Shown here piece by piece: positions 10,101 through 21,800 of a stretch of DNA of 26,151 nucleotides. Below the pieces are notes generated by a model. The model was not told where the DNA came from and did no database searches. It saw only the letters and a program-made list of their open reading frames with translations. The position numbers and the translations under genes were made by a program. Source of the stretch: a virus. The stretch's first letter is position 1. Every line of letters begins with the position of its first letter. The stretch spans positions 1 through 26,151 of IMG/VR virus record IMGVR_UViG_3300026077_000022; one strand, written 5' to 3'.

Positions 10101-10447
10101 AAAACGTAAAAAATGCTCATATGGGCACTCATTTACTTGTTGAAGTGTATAATGTACCCTTTGATAAGTTAAATGATGTCAAAAAAATCGAACAAGTGTG
10201 CGTTGATGCTTGTAAAATTGAAGGAGTGCAGGTTTTAAACACTTATACTCACCAATTTGAACCTTACGGAGTGACTTGTACTCTATCTTTGGCAGAAAGT
10301 CATCTTTCTTGTCACACTTGGCCAGAAAAAGGGTGTGTTTCTTTCGATATTTTCACTTGTGGAGCGAAAAATCCACGGTGTGTTGCCTTTTGGGTGCTTG
10401 AATACTTCGATAGTGATGATTATGTGATGAATGATTATGCAAGATAG
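10097..10447 (+). CDS. speD: S-adenosylmethionine decarboxylase proenzyme (prokaryotic class)
   Basis: A 116-residue AdoMetDC that self-cleaves to a pyruvoyl enzyme and makes decarboxylated AdoMet, the aminopropyl donor for spermidine. The self-cleavage site is Glu67-Ser68 in LAESHLS, with Ser68 becoming the pyruvoyl group; His73 in SCHTWPEKG and Cys88 in FTCG match the processing His and catalytic Cys of the Thermotoga enzyme (Ser63, His68, Cys83) with a constant offset of five. Length suits the single-domain bacterial type, so all key residues appear intact. The start overlaps the upstream stop (ATGA), joining it to the structural-region operon; Met9 is a less likely start. speD is a known cyanophage auxiliary gene, presumably supporting polyamines during infection. 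Confidence 0.93.
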   Translation: MKNVKNAHMGTHLLVEVYNVPFDKLNDVKKIEQVCVDACKIEGVQVLNTYTHQFEPYGVTCTLSLAESHLSCHTWPEKGCVSFDIFTCGAKNPRCVAFWVLEYFDSDDYVMNDYAR

Positions 10448-10449
10448 GG

Positions 10450-10457
10450 TATAAATA
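10450..10457 (+). promoter_or_regulatory. T4-type late promoter before gp25
   Basis: Perfect TATAAATA, 18 nt before the gp25 ATG and 2 nt after the speD stop. In T4-like phages this box is read by the gp55 sigma factor with gp33 and the sliding clamp. No -35 is needed and none is seen. Confidence 0.88.
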
Positions 10458-10475
10458 AATCTAAAAGCATTAATA

Positions 10476-10877
10476 ATGGCGATTCAACGCAAATCAAGAG
10501 CATTTAAGGATATAAGTCTGTCTTTTTCACCACATCCAGTGACAAAAGACCTTCCTGTGCTTGTAAATGAGCGAGCAGTAATCAGATCAGTGAGGAATTT
10601 AGTTGAAACAATACCTACAGAGAGGTTTTTTAACTCTCTTGTAGGCACTGACATTCGTGATATGTTGTTTGAAAATTATGATCGTACTCATGTAATGATG
10701 ATTGAAGAGCAAATTCGTGAAACATTGAGTAATTTTGAACCTAGAGTTAGTAATGTGGGTGCTACTGTTAAAGCTAAACCAGATGATAATACATTAGATG
10801 TATCTGTATTTTTTGATATTACTGGATTGGATTTACCAACTCAATCATTTTCCTTTATTTTAGAACCAACGAGATAA
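10476..10877 (+). CDS. gp25: Baseplate wedge protein gp25
   Basis: A 133-residue protein, matching T4 gp25 in length (132). The gp25/GPW domain covers most of it: ISLSFSPHPVTKDLPVL near the N-terminus, AVIRSVRNLVETIPTERFF (about residues 34-52) and the IEEQIRETLSNFEPRVS segment (about 77-93), then a beta-rich end. gp25 lies at the inner baseplate wedge and joins the gp6 ring to the sheath. It is preceded by a late promoter and followed after one base by gp6, as expected of a late structural operon. No Shine-Dalgarno is visible. Confidence 0.93.
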   Translation: MAIQRKSRAFKDISLSFSPHPVTKDLPVLVNERAVIRSVRNLVETIPTERFFNSLVGTDIRDMLFENYDRTHVMMIEEQIRETLSNFEPRVSNVGATVKAKPDDNTLDVSVFFDITGLDLPTQSFSFILEPTR

Positions 10878-10878
10878 T

Positions 10879-12825
10879 ATGCCCTTTACACAGTTTACTA
10901 GTTTAGACTTTGCCGACATCAAAGTACAGATAAAAGATTTTCTTCGTTCAAATTCAAATTTCACTGACTTTGATTTTGAAGGTTCTAACTTCTCAGTTTT
11001 ACTTGATACCCTAGCATATAATACATATATTAATGCATTTAACGCAAATTTAGTTGCAAACGAATCATTTTTAGACTCTGCAACTTTAAGAGAGAATGTA
11101 ATATCACTTGCAAGGAATATTGGTTATGTACCACGTTCAAAAACCGCTGCAACAGCACAAGTTAGTATTTCTGATGTAAATGTAGGTGCGACAAATGATA
11201 ATACTACAAAGTTTTTAACCCTTCAAGCAGGTTTAGTTTGTGTAGGAAGTTCTGGTAATACAACTTATAGATTTTCTCTACCAGATAATATAACTTCAAC
11301 TAGAGTAGTTGATATAGGTGGTACATCATTTGCTAAATTTGATGAACCAATTACGATACATGAAGGAACTCTCCTTCAAAGAGTTTATCGTGTTGATGCG
11401 TCAATAGATCAAAGGTTTATAATTGATAGTCCGAATATTGATAGTTCAACTATAAGAGCATTTGTATCAGGACCTGCTGATGTTACCATTGGTCGAAAAT
11501 ATAAAATGGTAGACAATATATTGAATATTGATAAGAATTCAGAAATATTCCTTTCTCAGGAAGTGCAAGATGAAAAATATGAAATAATATTTGGTGATGG
11601 ATTATTCGGACGTAAGTTAGAGAATAATTCAGTTATAACAGTAAAGTATATTGTAACTGAAGGTGAAACTGGTAACGGAGCATCTAATTTTAGTTTCCAA
11701 GGTACTTTTACAAAAAGCGATGGAACAATCTTTACACCATCTGATAGTTTAACAGTAACTACCGTCTCAAACGCTTCTAATGGTGCTGAAGTTGAGGATG
11801 TGTCTTCTATTAAGTATTTTGCTCCAAGACTTTATTCAGCACAATATAGAGCAGTTACACCAAGAGATTATGAGGCAATAATTGGTACAATTTTCCCTCA
11901 AACAGAATCTGTAGCGGTTGTTGGTGGAGAGGAGTTAGACCCACCACAATTTGGAAAAGTTCAAATAAGTATCAAACCAAAAAATGGTACTTTTGTATCA
12001 GATTTTGATAAATCACAAATTAAAAATAAACTAAAGAACTACGCTATCGCTGGTATTAATTCTGAAATTGTTGATCTTAAACTACTATATGTGGAAATCA
12101 ATTGCACAGCATATTATAATCCATCACAAATAGCATCTGCAACGGATTTAAGAACTGGAATTATTAATTCATTAAATGAATATGCAAATAATGTAGAGAT
12201 TAATAAATTCGGTGGTAGATTTAAATACAGTAAAGTGAGTACTCTAATTGATCGTGTTGATAATGGAATTACCTCAAACATCACTAAAGTTATTATAAGA
12301 AGAGATTTGAAAGCACTGTTAAATCAGTTTGCACAATATGAATTATGTTATGGTAATAAATTTAATATCAATCCTGCAGGATTTAACGTCAAGAGCACAG
12401 GATTTACTATTAATGGTTTCAATGATACTGCTTATATTACTGACGTTCCAAATAAAAATGCCTCTGGAGCATTAGATGGAAGTATGAAGGGAACTCTTAG
12501 TATCGTAACTAAAAATAATAAAGGTGAACAAAGAGTTGTTGTAAAAGATGCTGGTATGGTTGATTATAAAAAGGGTGAGATCATATTAAATACTATTAAT
12601 ATCACATCAACTGTGAATCAAAATAATATAATTGAGATTCAAGCATTTCCTGAATCAAATGATGTAATTGGATTGAAAGATTTATATCTTAATTTTGACG
12701 TATCGAAAAGCACAATAAATACTGTGAAGGACGTAATTGCATCAGGAGAAGATGTATCAGGAGTCGTATTCCAGAGAGATTACTACACATCAAGTTACTC
12801 TAACGGAGATTTAGAGAGGAAATAA
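10879..12825 (+). CDS. gp6: Baseplate wedge protein gp6
   Basis: A 648-residue protein close to T4 gp6 (660). The N-terminal FTSLDFADIKVQIKDFLRSN and SNFSVLLDTLAYNTYINAFNANL blocks, the SLARNIGYVPRSKTAATA stretch (about residues 75-92) and the RLYSAQYRAVTPRDYEAII segment (about 316-334) are typical of gp6/baseplate J-like proteins. gp6 dimers form the continuous ring of the inner baseplate and contact gp25, gp53 and gp7. The ATG lies one base after the gp25 stop. The gene ends three bases before the giant gene, whose Shine-Dalgarno (GAGGAAAT) is within the gp6 end. Confidence 0.9.
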   Translation: MPFTQFTSLDFADIKVQIKDFLRSNSNFTDFDFEGSNFSVLLDTLAYNTYINAFNANLVANESFLDSATLRENVISLARNIGYVPRSKTAATAQVSISDVNVGATNDNTTKFLTLQAGLVCVGSSGNTTYRFSLPDNITSTRVVDIGGTSFAKFDEPITIHEGTLLQRVYRVDASIDQRFIIDSPNIDSSTIRAFVSGPADVTIGRKYKMVDNILNIDKNSEIFLSQEVQDEKYEIIFGDGLFGRKLENNSVITVKYIVTEGETGNGASNFSFQGTFTKSDGTIFTPSDSLTVTTVSNASNGAEVEDVSSIKYFAPRLYSAQYRAVTPRDYEAIIGTIFPQTESVAVVGGEELDPPQFGKVQISIKPKNGTFVSDFDKSQIKNKLKNYAIAGINSEIVDLKLLYVEINCTAYYNPSQIASATDLRTGIINSLNEYANNVEINKFGGRFKYSKVSTLIDRVDNGITSNITKVIIRRDLKALLNQFAQYELCYGNKFNINPAGFNVKSTGFTINGFNDTAYITDVPNKNASGALDGSMKGTLSIVTKNNKGEQRVVVKDAGMVDYKKGEIILNTINITSTVNQNNIIEIQAFPESNDVIGLKDLYLNFDVSKSTINTVKDVIASGEDVSGVVFQRDYYTSSYSNGDLERK

Positions 12826-12828
12826 TTT

Positions 12829-15800
12829 ATGTCACAAATTGACAAAAGAATACAAGTCAATACTATCATTAAAAATCAGTTACCAGAATTTGTGGTATCT
12901 GATTTTCCGAATGCTACTGAATTTTTAAAACAATATTACATATCACAAGAGTTTCAAGGTGGTGCTCAAGATTTAATTACTAATTTTGACCAATATTTAA
13001 AAGTTGAAAACTTAGTTCCTGAAGCAGTTGTAGGTGTAACAACCATCTCTGCAGCGATATCAACTTCTGATACTACTATAACAGTTCCTAGTACTAAAGG
13101 TTTTCCATCTGAATATGGATTACTTAAGATAGATGATGAAATAATTTCATATACAGGTATAACTTCGACAACTTTTACAGGATGTATTCGTGGTTTTAGT
13201 GGTATTACAGGATATAATGTTGGTATTTCTTCTTCTTTACTGGATATAAATCAAGAGAGTTTAAAATTTAACAGTACACTAGCAGCATCTCACACATCAG
13301 GGTCATCACTAACAAATTTATCAGTATTATTTCTCCAAGAGTTTTTCAAAAAGTTTAAGAAAACTTTTTTACCTGGATTAGAAAATAATGATTTTGCAGA
13401 TAATTTGGATGTAGGCAACTTCTCAAAGTTTGCTCGTTCATTTTATCAGTCAAAAGGTATTGAAGAGTCTGTAAAAATTTTATTTAAGGTATTATTTGGA
13501 GTTGAAGCAAGAGTTCTTGATTTAGAAGGAAATCTAATAAAACCATCTGACGCTGAATTTATAAGAAGAGAAGTAGTTGTAGCAGACTTAATTACACCAA
13601 ATGGAGAACCACAGAACTTAACTGGACAAACAATATTTAAATCAACCGATACATCAACAAATGCATCTGTATCTGAAGTAGAAATTATAAAAAGAGATGG
13701 AAAAAATTATTTTAAACTTGCTTTATTTGTTGGATTTAGTGACCGTGACTTAATTGAAGGAGTTTTTACAGTACCAGGTAATACAAAAGTTTTAGATGAT
13801 GTTACTGCAGGTGCTACAATAATTAATGTTGATTCAACTGTTGGGTTTGGTACAACTGGTACTATAATTAGCGGTACTAATTCTGAGATAAATTATACAT
13901 CAAAGTCAATAAATCAGTTTTTTGGATGTAGTGGGATTGGAGTAGGTATAGGTACTGCAGATGATATTAGGGCAAATGAAACAATTTTTGGTTATGAAAA
14001 TGGAGATTTATCAAAAAGAATTGATTTAAGAATCACTGGTGTATTATCTGAGTTAGTTCCAATCACTGATATTAGTCTTATTAATGAGGGAGAAAATTTC
14101 TTTGTTAAAAATATTGGTGAAAAGATTGAAAATGATAGCGAAAATTATAAACAAATATTTGCTAACTCTTGGATTTACAACACAAGTTCTAGATTTCAAG
14201 TTGATATACCAGTTGGAGGTTCAACCTTTACATTAAGAACTCCTATTGATAAATCTTCACTTAAGGTAGGTGATAGATTTGATATATTAAAGAGAAATGA
14301 ACAAGTCATTGCTGGTAGTGGTACTATCGCTAGTATCAACGTTGGACTAAATCAGATTACAGTATCTAACATAGCTGGATTTACACAAGACGCAAATCAA
14401 TTATATGATATTCGTAGAAAAGTTGAAAAGGTAACTAGCTCTGGAGTCAATATTTTCAAAGGCAATGAATCAATTATTGCAGATACTTTAAGTGTATACA
14501 CTGATGGTAATGAAGATGGTTACGTTGCATCTAACTCTTTACCAAGTTATGACATTACTACTGATATAATTGAAGAGACTCTTACAGGAGGAACTGCTGC
14601 TGGATTAGATGGTTTTAATCCATTAAATGATAGATATAGTTTTATTAATTTTAATATTAGTCGAAATTTAAAATTCATTCAGGGTGATGCTGTTACTTAT
14701 TTACCTGAAGGTGATGGACTTGTTGGATTAGACACTGGAAGAACATATTTTGTAGATCCTGTGTTACCTGAACCAGGACAAGATATTACAAAAATTAGAA
14801 TATTTAACTCTTTAGCACAAATTGGTTCTGCAAGCACAGTTCAGGTAGGACCAACTACTTCCACCTCTGATGTACATAGATTTGTATTAGAGAAGCATAA
14901 AAGCAGAACATTAGATGCAGATAAGATATTAAGAAAAATACCTTTATCTCAGAACCTATTTGTAAGCTCAAATCAGGATATACCTACAACTGATATTGGA
15001 ATATTAATTAATGGTGTACAAGTACGTTCACCTATTTCAGATAATCAAATTTATTTTGGTCCTCTTGAATCAATTGATTTATTAAATTCTGGAAGTGAAT
15101 ATGATGTTGTCAATCCACCAATAGTAGGTATTGAGACAAGTAGTGGTGTTGGTGCAGCAGTTGAACCAATAATTCAAGGTACAGTTAAACAAGTTTTTGT
15201 TGACCCCCAAGAATTTGACATTGATGCAATTCAAAGTATTTCATTGACTGGTGGTAATGGTAGTGGATGCGTCTTACAACCAATTTTAGGAACTAGAAAT
15301 AGAGAACTACTGTTTGATAGTAGAGATATTTTCTTTAACGGTGGTGTTGACATAGTAAATGAAACTATAACCTTCAAAACTGCTCATAATTTAGATGACG
15401 GACAACTTGTTTATTATGGATCAAATGGTAATGACCCAATTGGTATCGGAACTGCCTTTGATTTACTAAATCAAGTTGCTGGAACATTATCCGATGGTGC
15501 TCCATATTTTGTAAGGTCTATTAATCCTACCACAGTCAGAATATTTAATACTAGAGTAGATGCATTATTTGGCACCGCAGGTATAAACACTGTTGGTTTA
15601 TCGACTGATACATCTGCAAGTGGTATTCATAAATTTAGAACAGAAAATAAAAATACATTAGTTGCAATTAAGGTTCTAGAGGAAGGTTCAGGATATACAC
15701 ATCGTAAATTAAGAGTAAAACCTACAGGTATATCAACATCATTGAATGTTGTTACATTTAAGAATCACGGTTTTGAAAATGGTGAAATTGTTGAGTATTC

Positions 15801-18800
15801 TGCAGAAACAACAGCAATACAAGGTTTAACAACAACATCCTCATACTTTATCAACAAATTAACAAATGATACATTTCAATTAGCAGATGCTGGTATTGGT
15901 GGAACTTCTACAGTAGATTATAATAGAGGAAAATATGTCAATTTCACTTCATCAGGTGAAGGATTCCAGATATTTAATTATCCTCAGATAAAGGTAAATG
16001 TTGATGTATCTTATGGTTCAACAATTACAGGTGATATAATAATTACTCCTGTTGTTACAGGTGAATTGATTGGTGGATATCTATATGAACAAGGAACAAA
16101 CTATGGTTCAACTACACTTGATAAAGAAGTTGTACCTAAAGTTACCATTGAAAATGGAAAATTTGCTGAGTTCAAACCAATTATTGTAAATGGTAGAATT
16201 ACTGATGTTGCAGTTGTAAACAGAGGAAGAGAATATAATTCACTTCCAGATATTAGAGTAATATCAACAGGTTCAGGAGCTGGTGCTGTTGTTCGTCCAG
16301 TTATAGAGAATGGGCAAGTAATTGATGCTATAGTAACAAATACTGGTATTGGATACAGTAGTGTTTCTACAGAAGTTAGAGCATTTTCAAGAGGTTCTAA
16401 TGGAAGTTACATTGCAAGAGTAAGAAGTTTAACTTTAAATAATACTCACAGATTTGGTGATTCATTCTTATCTGAAAAAGAAGATTCTCTAAAATTTAGT
16501 ATTTTAGGTTACTCTCAAGAGATAGCAAATAATTTTGAAAAAACATTCAGTGTAAATTCAAATGGTGAATTTAATCAGATAACTGGTCACTCTCCAATTG
16601 TAGGATGGGCATATGATGGCAATCCAATATATGGTCCTTTTGGATATTCAGATCCTGCAAATATTAACTCTGATTTAAAAATTATACAACCATCATACGT
16701 AACTGATATTAATAGGGTTGAAAATCGTCCAGCAGGTTATGCAGCAGGATTTTTTGTAGAAGACCACGTATATAACGGAACAGGTGATTTAGATATTCAT
16801 AATGGAAGATTTGGTAAAACACCAGAGTTTCCTAATGGTGTTTATGCATATTTTGCCACTGTTGGTTTAGGAACTGGAACAAACAAATTAGAAGGACAAT
16901 ATCCATATTTTATTGGTAATACTTATCGCTCACCATTTATTGCAGAAAATCAACTATTAAATCAAGATTTTGATTTCAATAACTCAGGATTGAGAAGAAA
17001 TACACTACCATACAATGTCGATGAAAAATTTGCAGGAAATGATTTTGTAACAGAATCTTATGAAACAATAAGACAAATATCTAAAATTGAATCTGTAACT
17101 AAAGGTGGTGTTGATGGATTTACTATACTGAATGGTGGTACAGGATATAAAGTTGGTGATATTACTGAATTCGATGATGAGGGTACTAATGGTTCAGGAT
17201 TCCGTGCACAAGTTGATGAAATCGTCGGTATTGGAATATCTAGAATCGATACTACAATTACTCCATTTGAAGGAGCAGTATTTGAGTGGAAGAGTGGAAG
17301 TGAAGTTCAGGCAAATTTCTTACCATTCATTGAACTTAATGATCAAACTTCAGTAGCCATATCTGGTTTAAGCAGTTCGATTGTTAATTTAACAGATTCA
17401 TTTAGTGTTGGTATTAAGACTGACAAAATTGGTCTTGCAAAATCTATGACTGTCGGTGCTGTTGGTGGTTTAATTCAAGACATTTATGTAACAGAAATAC
17501 CTAATTCAATTGCTATTGGAGGTTCATTAAGAGTTGGTTCTGGAAATACATCAGATGTTGAAACTCTAAAAGTATTAAACTTACATCCACTCAGAAAAGT
17601 AATAAGAGTTTTAAGACATACAGGTATTGCTCATACTTTAGGTTCACACGTTGATGTACTTAATAATAAAATCAGTATTCCAGTCAAGACAAGTAAATTC
17701 AATTCAGAAGTAAATGATATAGTATATTTCAATGGTCCACAATCTGTTGGAGTTGGAACAACATCTGGTGGTGCAATTAATGTAGATAGAGTTACTGGAG
17801 AAATAAAAGAAACTGTTTCTATTCCTACTAGAACAATACATATCCCAAATCACCCATTTAAAACTGGTCAAAAACTATTTTTAAATAAAAGAGTTGGTGC
17901 AAATAGATTTGATGTAGGTAAATCACCCTTTGTTACTGAATTTAAATTACCTTTCTTAGGTGCAAATAGGACTGAAGTTTATGTAATTAATAAAGATGAA
18001 AATAATATTGGTCTTGTAACATCAAGAGTTGGAACTGCAACAACAAGTGAAGGATTATTCTTCTATAGTAAAGGTTCAAATACAGGTATTTCTTCAGGTT
18101 TATATTTCTTTGAAACTGATAAAGAACAAATAACAGGAGATATTGATAAGATTGTAACCAGAGTATCTACAAATGTTGCAGCAGCAAATACCACAACTCA
18201 TAATTTAGTTGAAGGTGACATTATTAGAATGAATGTTGTTCCAAATCTTAATGTTGGTCTTGGTAATACAACACCTATATCCGTAAATTATAATGAAGCA
18301 TTTGAAAAGTTAATTATAAATCCAATTTTATTCAATGCTGCAGATGTCGAAACAAACCAGATAGACATAGTTGATCATGGATTTGAAACTGGTGATAAAG
18401 TATTCTATGATGGTGGGGCAACTGGATTGAGCACAGGCACCTATTTTGTTAATAAAGTAAGTAGTCGAAGATTCCAACTCTCTGAGACAATTGAAGATAA
18501 TAGGGCAAATCCAGTTAGAACTGTAAATATTACTGCAAATACTGGTGGTAATAATCAATCAATCGGATTGATAAATCCAAGAATTGATGTTGTTAAAAAT
18601 TCAAAATTAAATTTTGGATTGACAAGTAGCACATTATTAAATTTTGACTTTAAATTATTTTACGATAGACAACTTACCAACGAATATTTGAGTTCACAAG
18701 ACTCTCCTTCATTTAATGTTGGAACTGGTGGTACGATTGGTATAGGTACAAATAATGTTGACCCTGTAGGTGCTGGTCTGACTGTACAATATTCTGCATC

Positions 18801-21800
18801 TTCACCTGGTAGATTATATTATGGATTAACAAAAGGTGGATTTATTAGTACTGCCGATACTGAGGTTTCTAATTACTCTGAAATAAGATTTATTGATAGT
18901 AAGTATAATGGAGAATATAAGATATCTAATGTGACTCCAGATACTTTTGATATTTCACCAGAAATACCTGAGTTCTTAAGTTATAATTCTGGTGATTGTG
19001 AAAAGTTAGAGTATTCAACAAAATCTACTAATGTTCATGGTCAGATAAAAGATTTAAATATCATATCTCCTGGTTTTAATTATAAAAAATTACCACAATT
19101 TAAATCAGTTAAGAGCACAAACGGAACTGACGCTAACATAATTGCATCATCTAGAAATATCGGAAGAATCAAAAAAATAAGAATCGTTGATATTGGATAT
19201 GAATATTCTTCAGATAAAACCTTAAGTCCAGAGGCATTTATATCACCTGTTGTAAACATTGATAATCTTGATATTATTGATTCAGTTAATATTGTAAGTG
19301 GTGGTGCTGATTATATGAGTACACCTAATTTACTAGTATTCAATCCCGTAACTAATACAGTTGTAGATACACTTTCACTACAGGCATTTACACCTAATCA
19401 AACAATATCGAAAGTAGACGTATTATCACCAGTTACTGGATTAGATTCAGTTGTTCATAAGATTATCTCAATTAATAATTCTAATGGAGTTGGAATTAAC
19501 TCACTTCAAGTAAGTAATTCTGGAGTTGTAACTTGTTTCCTTGAAACTCCTATCAATGGATTTGAAAATCAACCGTTTGCAGTTGGAGATCAAGTTTATG
19601 TTGAAGGTATACAAAGAGTCGGAGAAGCAGGAATAGGTGCCACACAGGGTGGAATATCAACTAATACTAGTGTTGAAGGAACTGGATATAACTCTGATAA
19701 TTATAACTATCAATTCTTTAACGTAGATGACTATATCGTTGGAACACAATGTATTTTAAAGTTTAGTACAGCAGGTGTTACAACCAATCCTGGTATCGCT
19801 AAAACTTTCCAATCTGGTTATGCTACATTAATCAATAAGAAAAAGTATCCTGTTATTGAACCAGTTCAATCAAGAGGTGTCTTTGAATTGAAGGAGACTC
19901 TAATTGTTGACAGTGTAATAACAGATTTAAAAGTTATTGAAGTTAGAAATGATTACATTAAAATTGATGGTAAATTCAAAATTAAAAAAGGTGATAGAAT
20001 AAAAGGTGAACTTAGCAATGTATCTGCTGAAATTACAAGTATTGTTGATAATCAAGCTAAATTTACCACTGATTTTTCAAATAGACAGGATTATGGATGG
20101 TTAGATGATATTGGTAAACTAAATGAAGACTATCAAGTTATACCTGATAATGATTACTATCAAAACTTATCTTACACAGTTAAGAGTTCAGTTGAATGGG
20201 AAAAATTTGTAAATCCAGTTAATCGTTTAGTTCATCCATCAGGATTAAAGAATTTTGCTGATACTGCAATTACATCTAATCTTCAAGTTGGAGTTGGAAG
20301 TGTTCGTGAATCAAATCAGACTGTTGTTTTAGATGTTGGTAATGTATTAGAACTTAATGATAAGCAAAGAGTTGATGCGATTAATAATTTTGATTTTGCA
20401 AGAGATTTTGACACTAGAGTTAATGGTTCTAAGTTTTTAACATTCAAAAATAGAACTCTTACAGATTTCACTAGATGTAAAACTAACAGAGTTTTATTAC
20501 ATGATGATATAAGTGAAAACTTCTCAAGTGAAGGATTTGAAAGCACCAATACAGTTATTGAACCACTCATTGAAGATTTTGGAAATTATCTTGTACAAAT
20601 TGTTGATCCTGATAATTTTGATACTCAATTTACAGAATTAGTCACATTAACAACTGAAAGCAATGCATTTATACTAGAAAAATCCACTGACTTTACAACA
20701 GTAAAATTAGGTGATTTTGATACTGAAATATTAGCAACTGGAACTAAAAATTTACTATTTACACCTACAGAGAAATTTACTAAAGATCATGATATAAAAC
20801 TTCTTAAAATTGATTTTAATACAGACTTAACAGGAATAGGTACAAATGGAATAGGAAGTGTTGATTTGACTGGTATAAATGCAGGTATAGGAAGCACATC
20901 AGTTGGATTTACTACTACTACATTTGCACAGTTCCCTAAAACAGATTTCAATTCATTATACGCAACTATTTTTGTTCAGGATAGTGTAACTAAAGAAATT
21001 AATTATAATGAAGTTATTGTCGATTTTGATGGTGTTGATACAACAATCGCTGAAACATATATTGATACAAAAACTGAATTAAGCAATAGTGTGGTTGGAG
21101 TAATTACTGCAAGATTTGAAAATGACTTTATCAAACTACAATGTGAGAATGATAGAGTTAACACTCTTGACCTTAGAGCAAATATTGTAGGGTTGGGAAC
21201 AACAACTACTGGAATTGGAACCTATAGATTCTCAGTTGCAGGTCAACCACAGGGTTCAGAAAGAAGTGCTAGATTAGAATCTGGATATGTTACTGGGACT
21301 GCAAGCACAATTACATATGCTACACTAAACAAATTAGTTGATAGTTCTGTTAAATCGTTAGTTAGAGTTTCTTGTGGAGAAACTTCCGCTGTCCATCAAG
21401 TCATATCGATTCGTGATGTTGATGATATTTTGACAGTTCAATATCCATTCGTATCTGCTGGATCTACTACAGGTATTGGTACATTTGGTGGTGAGATAAG
21501 TGGTGATAATATTAATTTAAGATTCTACCCAGATGCAGAGTTTGAGTCTTTAATTGAAGTTCAATCATACAATCAGATATTGTATACAGTAAGTGATTTT
21601 GAGAATACTCCACCAGATTTAACTTATGGTACAGTAAATCAACAAATATTGTTAACAACTTATGATGGTGCTGCAGGTCTCAGAGCAAATAAGAAAGATT
21701 TTGTATTGAAGCATAAAGAAGTTCCAATTTACTCTAAAACATTTAATCCAGCAGGAACGATAAGCACAACTACAAGCACAATCAATATTAACAGTCATTT

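Noticed and set aside
18328-18558. Minus-strand reading frames inside the giant gene (also near 20316, 22095, 24390, 25128)
   Set aside because: They are shadows of the AT-rich plus-strand coding sequence, with no promoter, ribosome site or recognisable product.
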